NCBI GenBank assembly: GCA_028290125.1
Contig: JAQGKM010000372.1
Coordinates: 1 to 14,371 of the forward strand
Length of the DNA stretch: 14,371 nucleotides
Origin: Hyphomicrobiales bacterium
GTDB taxonomy: Bacteria > Pseudomonadota > Alphaproteobacteria > Rhizobiales > Beijerinckiaceae
Reading direction: 5' to 3'
Shown here: positions 1 to 6,581 of the stretch, one piece after another
How positions within the stretch are numbered: the stretch's first letter is position 1
Layout: every line of letters starts with the position of its first letter
Notes under the pieces: model-generated
Database searches by the model: none
Seen by the model: only the letters and a program-made list of their open reading frames with translations
What the model was told of the DNA's origin: nothing
Translations under genes and position numbers: made by a program

Positions 1-590
1 CGCGCGGGATCCGCCAGCACATCGTCGACGGCCTGCCGAACACCGGGAAAATCCGGATTGGTGAAATCATCGACAAGAATGAGTCCACCGGGCGCGAGAC
101 AGCCTTCGGCTTTGACGATGTCATTGATCGTGTGTTGTCTCGTATGACACCCGTCGACGCTAAAGATGCGCACCAGACCCGTCCTGGAAAGCACATCGGA
201 TGGGACCAGTTGCAGGGAGTCCTTCTGCAAGACATGGATATGGGAGCGTTCCGCGAGATGACGGTCGACATTGTCTTCGAATTCGGGTCGCAGATGATCG
301 CTCTGCAGTCGGACACCCATGCCCGACTGATCAATGTTGAAATCCTGATTTTCGAAAACATCAATCGCAATGGCTTGTTCATCGCCGCTGAGAAGCTTGC
401 AAAGCAGAATGAAGAATTTGCCGTGAAGCACGCCGATTTCGGCGATCGCGCCGGTGTAACCGTGCTGGCGCTGTATCTCGGAGAGCATCAGAAACAGGTG
501 CGCTCCATCTCCGCCCCAACCTTGAATCTCTTTCACAGGCTCGAAGAGCGACGCAGCCTTGTTCCACAATTCTGATCCGAACTCGTTCAT
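1..590 (-). CDS. class I SAM-dependent methyltransferase, 3'-truncated by window edge
   Basis: This probably transfers a methyl group from S-adenosylmethionine, most likely to a sugar or glycan hydroxyl, given its place at the end of a polysaccharide operon. I translated the minus strand from the ATG at 590 and found no stop before base 1, giving 196 complete residues; the C-terminus lies outside the window. SAM-binding motif I is EIGVLHG (residues 51-57), and the acidic residue after strand 2 is probably D77 in AIAIDVFE. A motif-IV-like FSVDGCHT lies at 143-150 and GGLILVDDF at 168-176. This is the usual layout of Methyltransf_24-type enzymes found among sugar O-methyltransferases. The gene starts 36 bases after the stop of the ManC-like gene, with a GGGG stretch about 7-10 bases before the ATG as a modest ribosome-binding site. 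Its GC content is clearly lower than its neighbours (about 53% over 121-600 by hand count), which hints at separate acquisition. The fold is well supported; the substrate is a guess. Confidence 0.8.
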   Translation of the reverse strand, partial: MNEFGSELWNKAASLFEPVKEIQGWGGDGAHLFLMLSEIQRQHGYTGAIAEIGVLHGKFFILLCKLLSGDEQAIAIDVFENQDFNIDQSGMGVRLQSDHLRPEFEDNVDRHLAERSHIHVLQKDSLQLVPSDVLSRTGLVRIFSVDGCHTRQHTINDIVKAEGCLAPGGLILVDDFTNPDFPGVRQAVDDVLADPA

Positions 591-626
591 GATCGCCCCA
601 TCTAGATCAACGGATATCTTGCGTCA

Positions 627-1943
627 TCAAACCCGGTTGTAGGCATCCTCGACACGGATGATGTCGTCTTCGCCGAGATAGCTGCCGGTCTGCACTTCGA
701 TCAGTTCGAGCGCGATCTTGCCGGGGTTGGCGAGACGGTGCAGGCAACCCATCGGCAGGTAGATCGACTCGTTCTCGTGCACGAGACGCATCTCGTCGTC
801 GACCACCACCTCCGCCGCGCCGCGCACGACGATCCAGTGTTCCGCACGGTGATGGTGCTTCTGCAGCGACAGGCGTCCGCCCGGCTGCACGACGATGCGC
901 TTGACCTGATGGCGTTCACCCGCGTCGAGGCGCTGGTAATAGCCCCACGGTCGATGGACGCGCGTGTGGGCCTGCGCCTCAGGCCTTTTCAAGCGCGTCA
1001 ATTCCGCCACGATATCCTTCACGCGTTCAGCCTCGTCGGCGCTCGCAACCAGCACGGCGTCGGGCGTGACGATGACAATAACCTCGGTGAGGCCCACCAC
1101 TGCCGTCAGGACGCCGTCCGCCCGCACCAGGCAGTTGGAGGCGTCAAGCAGCACGGCGTCGCCCGTAACCGCATTGCCCTTCAGGTCCTGCGGGCTCAGC
1201 GCGCGGACCGCTGACCAGTCGCCCACATCCGACCAGCCGATGTCAGCCGGGATGACGGCGGCGCGCGCGGTCCGGGCCATCACGGCATCGTCGATGGATG
1301 TTCCGGGCGCCTGCTCCAGGGCGCCCTTGTCGAGAACGCAAAACTGCAGGTCTGTCATCGCATCCGCCACCGCCGCCGCGCAGGCTTGCGCCATCGCGGG
1401 CTCGAATTGCGCAATCTCGTCGCGCATCGTCCTTGCCGAGAACACGAGGCCTCCGGAACTCCGCAGATAGCTTTCTTCGACGCATGACTGCGCCATCGCC
1501 AGATCGGGCGTGACGCCAAGCGTCACGATGCGCCCGCGCGCGGCCATGCGCGCCGCCTGCTCGCAGAGGCGCACGAGGTCCTGCGGCTTCGCGACCACAT
1601 GGTCAGCCGACAGGACGAACACGATCGCGTCGGGATCGCGCATGAAGGCGAGTTCCGCCGCGACGCCAACCGCCGGGCCAGACCCACGACGCACGGGCTC
1701 CAGCACGATGTCGGCCAACACGCCGATCTGCGCCAGCTGTTCCGAGACCAGAAAGCGATGATCCTCATGGCACAGAATGATGGGGCGCTGGAACGCGGAC
1801 GACGACGCCAGCATCGCCGCGGTGCTCTGGAACGTCGAGCGCTTGCCGATGAGCCGGAGGAACGGCTTCGGCAAATCCGCCCGCGATTCCGGCCACATGC
1901 TCGTGCCCGCGCCACCGCACATGATGACTGGAAAAATGTTCAT
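627..1943 (-). CDS. manC: ManC-like mannose-1-P guanylyltransferase/mannose-6-P isomerase with degenerate guanylyltransferase domain
   Basis: The family (ManC/AlgA/XanB) normally isomerises fructose-6-P to mannose-6-P with a C-terminal cupin and makes GDP-mannose with an N-terminal nucleotidyltransferase. The C-terminal half here is textbook: RPWGYYQ at 331-337, the metal-binding KHHHRAEHW at 362-370, NPGK at 406-409 and GEDDIIR at 424-430. The N-terminal domain is not. The signature GGxGTRLWP reads GGAGTSMWP (10-18), the usual PKQF is PKPF (25-28), RNTAPA is RGSGPA (86-91) and PADH is SADH (112-115). WNSG is RSSG (161-164). The segment that normally carries a GYGYI motif and an FVEKP motif is missing near residues 147-157. 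At 438 residues it is about 30 shorter than typical members. The start is supported by AAGGA 8 bases upstream. It sits between the acyltransferase (31-base gap) and the methyltransferase. I infer that isomerase activity is retained and guanylyltransferase activity is doubtful. Confidence 0.85.
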   Translation of the reverse strand: MNIFPVIMCGGAGTSMWPESRADLPKPFLRLIGKRSTFQSTAAMLASSSAFQRPIILCHEDHRFLVSEQLAQIGVLADIVLEPVRRGSGPAVGVAAELAFMRDPDAIVFVLSADHVVAKPQDLVRLCEQAARMAARGRIVTLGVTPDLAMAQSCVEESYLRSSGGLVFSARTMRDEIAQFEPAMAQACAAAVADAMTDLQFCVLDKGALEQAPGTSIDDAVMARTARAAVIPADIGWSDVGDWSAVRALSPQDLKGNAVTGDAVLLDASNCLVRADGVLTAVVGLTEVIVIVTPDAVLVASADEAERVKDIVAELTRLKRPEAQAHTRVHRPWGYYQRLDAGERHQVKRIVVQPGGRLSLQKHHHRAEHWIVVRGAAEVVVDDEMRLVHENESIYLPMGCLHRLANPGKIALELIEVQTGSYLGEDDIIRVEDAYNRV

Positions 1944-1974
1944 CTCGGCAATCCTTCGGCGGTCAAATGCTTGG

Positions 1975-4083
1975 TCAGAATTTCGGCCCGGCGGGCTCCT
2001 GCTCCATCAGCTCGCGCATGAAGGCGATGAAGGAGGGCGCCAGCATCAGGTTGCCGTGATGCGAGAGATGGTCGCCATCGAAGAACAACGGCGCTCTGCG
2101 CGAACCCATCGCGCAGGGCTCGTTCGGGCACAGCACGGGGAACGGGTCCCAGACTGTCATGCCGCCTGTCGTCGACAGCGACAGGATCGCATCGACCACC
2201 GGCTGTCGATAGGCGAGAAGGACGGCGCGGCTCTGCTCGCCCTTTTCGGCGCAGACCGGGTTCATGCGGTTGAACCAGTCGATGCAGCGGAACAGGGGTG
2301 TGGGAAAGATCGGCTTCGGCAATTCGAAGACGATCCGCGCACCCTTCTGCACAAGCGGACGCAGGTCGCCCCGGTAGGCTTCTATGGCGTTCAACCGGAA
2401 CGCGGCGACGCTGTTCATCATGACGTCGACATCCGCCAGCGCCGCGCTCTCCTGGTTCCGGAGCCGGAACAGGCGCAGCGAGGGCAGGAACACGAGGTCG
2501 CCGGCCGTGATCGTGCTGTCCACCGCCTGAAGCGATGCAGCAGACGTCTGCGTGCAGGCGGCCGACACGGGAACGAAGCTGGCGAAGGAACAGCCCGCAT
2601 TGTCGAACAGGTGAACGTCAACGCCCGTCGCCATGGTGAAAGACGCCAGCATGGTGATGTAGGCCGTCGCATGGCTGTCGCCGATGACGAACAGGCGTCG
2701 GGTCGCTTGTGGCGCGCAGCCCTGTCGGGTCATGACGCTTTCGAAACCCGCGCCCGCGCCGCGCCGAATGACCGACAACGTGCAACCCGCCGGCCCCGGG
2801 AGATCCACGAGATTCGGATACCAGACCCGCTCGAATCTTTTTGCGGCCGTCTGCGCCAGCTTCGGCTCCCAGATGTCGATCGTGCGCAGCGCGCCAAGGG
2901 CGCCGACCAGCAGCGCGACGCTGGCCGCGAGGCTGACCCATAGGCGTCGATGCAGCGCGGCGAAGCGGAACGGGCGCTCGACGAGCCGGTAGGACAGCCA
3001 CGACAGGACGATGGTCAGCGCCCCGATGGCGATCTTGACCGGCGCGCCTTCGATGCCCGCCGTCCATTTCGCGCCGATGATCAGCGGCCAATGCCAGAGG
3101 TACAGCGAATAGGAGAGTTTCCCGACCGCCGTCATGGGCGCAGCCGATAGGAACCGCGTCGCCAGGGAACGACCGTCGGAGTCGTGCAGCCCATAGATCA
3201 CCAGCAAGGCGCCGGCGACCGGAAGCATCGCGCCCGGTAGCGGATAGAGGTGCGGCGCATTCATCACAAATCCGGCCGCCACGAGGGTGCACCCCGCATA
3301 GGCGAAGGCTGCTCGCTCGCGCCGCGGCCCGGAAGCGTGGCGACGCTGTGCTTCGAGATGGAACATCATCAGGACGCCGGCGCCGAGCTCCCAGAAGCGG
3401 CCTGCGATCCAGTAAAAGGCGTCGGAGCGCCGCACGCCATCGGGCGCGAATGCGAACCAGATCGATGCCGCGCAAAGCAGGAGGAAGACGGCATGCGCCC
3501 ATCTCCGCCGGCGCGACGTGATGAGAAAGAAGAGCGTCGGAAAGAGGAAATAGAATTGTTCCTCGACGCTCAGCGACCACGCATGCGTGAAGGGATTGTA
3601 CTCCGCACGCGGGGCGAAATAGGCGTCGACATTCTGCGACAGATAGACGTTCGCGTAGGCCAGGAGCGCGGCCCAGCCCGTCTCGGCGATCTGATTGGAA
3701 AGATAGGCCTTGGGGATGAAGGCGGCAGCAAACAGATAGGTGGCGACGATGACGACGACGAAGGGCGGGAGAATGCGTCTGGCGCGTCGCGCCAGGAAGT
3801 CGCCCATGAAGCGCGCGTAAGAGTCCCCCGTATGCGCCCGCAACGAACTGCTGACGACGAACCCCGAAATGACGAAGAAGACATCGACGCCACCAAATCC
3901 ACCAGGCAGCCATTTGGGTTCGATGTGGAACAGGAAGACCGACAGGATCGCGACGGCGCGCAAGCCATCGATGTAGGCGTGGTAGGGCTGCGGCGCCGGC
4001 CCGCTGGCCCGGAGGCTTTCGGCGGCCCTCGGGTCCCGAAGATCGGAAGGGCTGTCAGTACAGGTTGACAATGCCGAACCCAC
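1975..4083 (-). CDS. AT3-SGNH O-acyltransferase (OafA/YrhL-like)
   Basis: This is a membrane O-acetylase that probably moves an acetyl group across the inner membrane and onto the glycan. Residues of about 35-400 are an acyltransferase-3 domain with roughly ten hydrophobic segments. It opens with IDGLRAVAIL (38-47), then the family histidine in FLFHIE (H53), GVDVFFVISGF (65-75), and HAWSLSVEEQFYF (167-179). Residues of about 430-702 are a periplasmic SGNH hydrolase-like domain. Its nucleophile block is GDSHA (468-472, Ser470) and its late block FDGDHLSHHG supplies the Asp669-x-x-His672 pair. The 702-residue length is near the usual size for these fusions. The start is uncertain: the only start codon in frame before the domain is a GTG at 4083. 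It has no clear ribosome-binding site and gives about 33 extra residues before the usual YxxxIDGLRA start. O-acetylation is the known role of the architecture; the acceptor sugar is unknown. Confidence 0.9.
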   Translation of the reverse strand: MGSALSTCTDSPSDLRDPRAAESLRASGPAPQPYHAYIDGLRAVAILSVFLFHIEPKWLPGGFGGVDVFFVISGFVVSSSLRAHTGDSYARFMGDFLARRARRILPPFVVVIVATYLFAAAFIPKAYLSNQIAETGWAALLAYANVYLSQNVDAYFAPRAEYNPFTHAWSLSVEEQFYFLFPTLFFLITSRRRRWAHAVFLLLCAASIWFAFAPDGVRRSDAFYWIAGRFWELGAGVLMMFHLEAQRRHASGPRRERAAFAYAGCTLVAAGFVMNAPHLYPLPGAMLPVAGALLVIYGLHDSDGRSLATRFLSAAPMTAVGKLSYSLYLWHWPLIIGAKWTAGIEGAPVKIAIGALTIVLSWLSYRLVERPFRFAALHRRLWVSLAASVALLVGALGALRTIDIWEPKLAQTAAKRFERVWYPNLVDLPGPAGCTLSVIRRGAGAGFESVMTRQGCAPQATRRLFVIGDSHATAYITMLASFTMATGVDVHLFDNAGCSFASFVPVSAACTQTSAASLQAVDSTITAGDLVFLPSLRLFRLRNQESAALADVDVMMNSVAAFRLNAIEAYRGDLRPLVQKGARIVFELPKPIFPTPLFRCIDWFNRMNPVCAEKGEQSRAVLLAYRQPVVDAILSLSTTGGMTVWDPFPVLCPNEPCAMGSRRAPLFFDGDHLSHHGNLMLAPSFIAFMRELMEQEPAGPKF

Positions 4084-4147
4084 GAGGCCGCTGCACGTTC
4101 TCGTCCTCGATACCGTGGCCGAATGCGGCGAGCCGCCCGGCCTTCAT
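4055..4147 (-). CDS. candidate 30-residue small ORF coupled to upstream glycosyltransferase
   Basis: A short reading frame starts with an ATG that overlaps the stop codon of the GT4 gene as ATGA. It is preceded by a GGAG 8 bases upstream (within 4148-4165) and runs 30 codons to a TGA at 4055-4057. The product begins MKAGRLAAFGHG and ends FGIVNLY. It has no membrane segment, signal peptide or motif that I recognise. It overlaps the GTG start of the acyltransferase gene by 29 bases in another frame. It could be a real small protein, a translational-coupling device that brings ribosomes to the weak acyltransferase start, or chance. The start signals are better than those of the next gene, which is why it is listed. 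Confidence is low. Confidence 0.25.
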   Translation of the reverse strand: MKAGRLAAFGHGIEDENVQRPRGFGIVNLY

Positions 4148-5268
4148 GATTGGTGCTCCAGCGCCTTGAACAATGTTCGCACGAACCGTGAGCGCGCCTT
4201 CAGGGCGCGCGCATCGACGTCGCGCTCGACAATGCCCAGCGTGCACGATGCGAGATCCAACGTGCGGACATTGGGGTGCAGATAGCCGAAATCCGCGGCG
4301 TCGAGAATGTAGCAGGGCTTGCCGAACCGCGCGCAATCGACCGGCAGAATGCCAAATCCCTCCCGGCGCGACGGATAGATGACGGCTGCGGCATGGCGAA
4401 TGAGGCAGATGTAGTCAGGATCCGGGATCCAGCGCAGGAGCTCGAAGCGCGGGTCGGAATTGAGTTCGCACAGCATGTCCAGCACGGCGACGTCGTAATC
4501 CGTAATCCGGATCGACAGGATGCGGCGATGATCTGGCAGGACGTCGGGACGCCGCAGCGCGGCGATCACCTCGGCGGGATTTTTCCTGCCATCGAACAGG
4601 CAGGGCATGAAGACGAAAGGCTGGTCGCTTTCACCGAGTAGAGCCGCGACCGTCGCCGACACTTCTCCGCTGGAATAGTCGAAATGCAGGTCGAAGGGCG
4701 CCGTCGCGTGCTGGTTCGGCAACCCGAAATGATCCGAGAACGCGTCACGCATGTGGTCCGAGATGAACACTGTCGGACAATCCGCCTTGACGACGCATGT
4801 CCAGAACTGCTCGAAGGCTGCGCGTTCGCACCCGGCGCGTTCCATGATGTAGGAGTCGTGATGGAGAAGAACGCAGGGGCGGATGCGAAGCTTCGTCGTG
4901 ATCTCGGCGTCGGCGCCACGCAGGCTCGTCCAGAGGCACGACAAATATAGCATCGGCACGTCCGGCCGCGCACGCAGCGGCATTTCGACGAACAGGTCCG
5001 GCCTCTGACGAACGAGATCGGCCGCGCCGCTACGATGCCCTGCCTGCCAAAGGAAGTGGAGATGCTCGAACGACGAGGCGAAGTCGTTGCGGAAGATGAA
5101 GATGCGTTCGCCCGGCCAGTCGATCAGCACGGCTTGCACGCGCCAGCCAGGATCGCCCTGCGCCAGGACCGTGAAGACGACGCGCGGGATGCCGCCAGCG
5201 GCGCCTTCCTTGAGGAAGGCGTCCACGACATCCGTGAGATCGAGAAAGGCGAGCCGCCTGTCGCTCAT
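4144..5268 (-). CDS. GT4-type glycosyltransferase
   Basis: This is probably a retaining glycosyltransferase of GT-B fold acting at the cytoplasmic face to add one sugar to the growing repeat unit. The 374-residue length is typical. The N-terminal Rossmann half carries an HHDSYIMERAG stretch (136-146) and an FISDHMRDAF stretch (168-177), typical of GT4 donor-independent domains. The C-terminal half has MPCLFDGRKNP (221-231), where GT4 enzymes place their Arg/Lys phosphate contacts. Then comes the donor motif YPSRREGFGILPVD (298-311). In the EX7E motif the first Glu is E303, but the second position is Asp (D311), a conservative change also seen in other GT4 members. The start ATG overlaps the stop of the preceding gene by 4 bases (ATGA), showing tight translational coupling. 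Donor and acceptor cannot be read from the sequence. Confidence 0.85.
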   Translation of the reverse strand: MSDRRLAFLDLTDVVDAFLKEGAAGGIPRVVFTVLAQGDPGWRVQAVLIDWPGERIFIFRNDFASSFEHLHFLWQAGHRSGAADLVRQRPDLFVEMPLRARPDVPMLYLSCLWTSLRGADAEITTKLRIRPCVLLHHDSYIMERAGCERAAFEQFWTCVVKADCPTVFISDHMRDAFSDHFGLPNQHATAPFDLHFDYSSGEVSATVAALLGESDQPFVFMPCLFDGRKNPAEVIAALRRPDVLPDHRRILSIRITDYDVAVLDMLCELNSDPRFELLRWIPDPDYICLIRHAAAVIYPSRREGFGILPVDCARFGKPCYILDAADFGYLHPNVRTLDLASCTLGIVERDVDARALKARSRFVRTLFKALEHQS

Positions 5269-6083
5269 GAGACCTGGCTCGCTGAAGAGCCGCGCTCGGC
5301 GAACAGGTCTGCGCTCGCGACATGCTCGCTGGCGCCGTGGTTGATGAAACCGGGCACGACTGCGAGCCGGCCGCCGTTCCGACGAAGCGCGTTCGAAAAC
5401 GCGACATGCTCGCAGACCTCCCGCCCGCCGGCGATGCCGTCGTAGGCGCAGCCCTCAAGCATGCGGACATCATACAATGCGCCGCCTCCGAACGCGCTCT
5501 CGACCTCGATGGGCGCCAGATCCGTGGGCAGGTTCAGCATGCGCGACCGGTTGAGGATCTCGTGCGCATTCACGCGCCCGACCGCTGCAGCAAAGGGCTC
5601 AAAGGCCATCCAGCAGTCGTTGGGCGACCAGATCGGGTGGCGAAGCGCCCAGATGTCGTAATAGCGATCGGACTGGTTTGCGCCCGCGCCGGCAAATCCG
5701 CTCTGCAGCGCGGCGACGGCTGCACCGATCGACGCGCCCGTGAGCTCCGCATTGACTCCGTCGAGATCCGTGACGAACAGGTACTCCGCGCCCATGAAAT
5801 GCGCATGACGAAGGTAGTCCAGATAGACGTTCCTGCAGTAGGCGATCCGCTGCGTTCGGGACGGGAGCGCAGCTTCCAGCGCGGGTAGTCCGATGTATGT
5901 GTTGCGCTCGCGCGTGTTCGCCCAATCGCGCAGCACCGTCGGACTGTCATCGGTCGAGTCGCTCTCGACCACGATGAAGCGCGCCAGATCGTGCCCGGCC
6001 AGCGCGGTTTCGATCCGCCGGACTTCGCCCGAGAAAGATGCGGCAATGTTGCGGCCCACCCCCGCTACGGCGATGCGCGCCAT
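5265..6083 (-). CDS. GT-A-like glycosyltransferase, resembling fungal capsule (Cap59/GT69) or Anp1-type enzymes
   Basis: The 272-residue protein has the outline of a small GT-A nucleotide-sugar transferase. It has an early VESDSTDDS (39-47), a CRN turn (83-85) and a DxD-like metal-binding motif in VTDLDGVN (104-111). A YYDIWALRHPIW segment (141-152) and a late CEHVAF (224-229) follow. The order 'ESxSxDxS, RN, DLD' recalls the Cap59/GT69 and Anp1/GT62 families better than ordinary GT2 enzymes, where the DxD is usually followed by D-D. There is no membrane segment, so it is probably cytoplasmic or membrane-peripheral. It lies 3 bases after the stop of the 164-residue gene and overlaps the following GT4 gene by 4 bases. 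The assignment as a glycosyltransferase is fairly firm from motifs and context; the family is a resemblance by eye. Confidence 0.6.
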   Translation of the reverse strand: MARIAVAGVGRNIAASFSGEVRRIETALAGHDLARFIVVESDSTDDSPTVLRDWANTRERNTYIGLPALEAALPSRTQRIAYCRNVYLDYLRHAHFMGAEYLFVTDLDGVNAELTGASIGAAVAALQSGFAGAGANQSDRYYDIWALRHPIWSPNDCWMAFEPFAAAVGRVNAHEILNRSRMLNLPTDLAPIEVESAFGGGALYDVRMLEGCAYDGIAGGREVCEHVAFSNALRRNGGRLAVVPGFINHGASEHVASADLFAERGSSASQVS

Positions 6084-6086
6084 GCT

Positions 6087-6581
6087 TCACCCGAGACCGG
6101 GGACGACGCGCCGCGCGAGGCCGTTCTGAACAGCCCAGTCCTGGACCGGCAGGGTCGTCGGCTTGGCCCCGCCGCCGAACATGTGCTCGCCGTAGAGGAC
6201 GGCGCACGCCTCCTGCTGGACGCTGATCGTGACATTGTGGCCCGCAGCAACGAGGCGATTGAAACTGTGCTTGAAAAGCTCCGCCTCCATGGTGATTTCG
6301 GCGCGCATCTGGTTATAGACCCAGTACGGCGGCATGCGGATGTAGCCACTCATGGCGGGGTTGCGATCCAACATGTTGCGGATCCGCGAGACCGCCTCGG
6401 CGTTGGGGCAGAACGCCGCGATCGTCCGCGCGGCGTCCCAATCGATGCAATTGTGCAAGCGTCCGCCTTCACGCATCTCGCTTTCCGGCAAGAGGAGGGT
6501 GTCGGAAAATGTCAGGTAGTTCGTAAGCTCGGCAAACTCCGAGGGAACGAGCCACTTTCGGTCAAAGGTGCCGACGTGCAT
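6087..6581 (-). CDS. unrecognised 164-residue protein in polysaccharide operon
   Basis: I do not recognise this protein. It is soluble-looking, without a signal peptide or membrane segment. It is rich in aromatic and acidic residues in its first half, with segments such as LHNCIDWDAARTIAAF (42-57) and MPPYWVYNQMRAEI (83-96). The second half contains a GEHMFGGGAKP loop (131-141). It is credible as a gene. The ATG at 6581 has AAAGG 7 bases upstream, it overlaps the preceding glycosyltransferase gene by 20 bases, and its stop lies 3 bases before the next start. The protein sequence reads as real (balanced composition, few Arg runs), unlike the antisense frames. It could be a small glycan-modifying or glycosyltransferase-accessory protein, or a remnant of a larger enzyme. 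No function is assigned. Confidence 0.7.
   Translation of the reverse strand: MHVGTFDRKWLVPSEFAELTNYLTFSDTLLLPESEMREGGRLHNCIDWDAARTIAAFCPNAEAVSRIRNMLDRNPAMSGYIRMPPYWVYNQMRAEITMEAELFKHSFNRLVAAGHNVTISVQQEACAVLYGEHMFGGGAKPTTLPVQDWAVQNGLARRVVPGLG

Noticed and set aside
132..575. 147-codon plus-strand frame near the left edge
   Set aside because: The minus strand here translates without a stop into a methyltransferase with SAM motifs, so the plus frame is a shadow.
1243..1530. Frameshift as the cause of the short ManC nucleotidyltransferase domain
   Set aside because: Reading the other minus-strand frames across the junction did not recover the missing GYGYI or VEKP consensus, and several motifs outside the junction are also altered, so divergence with an in-frame deletion fits better.
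1777..2943. 388-codon plus-strand frame across the ManC-like and acyltransferase genes
   Set aside because: It runs through two unrelated minus-strand genes, is Arg/His/Gln-rich and low in hydrophobic order, as expected for a shadow.
4058..4077. TGTCA...TGACA inverted repeat near the acyltransferase start as an operator
   Set aside because: It has only 5-base arms, lies inside coding sequence and no second copy was noticed elsewhere.
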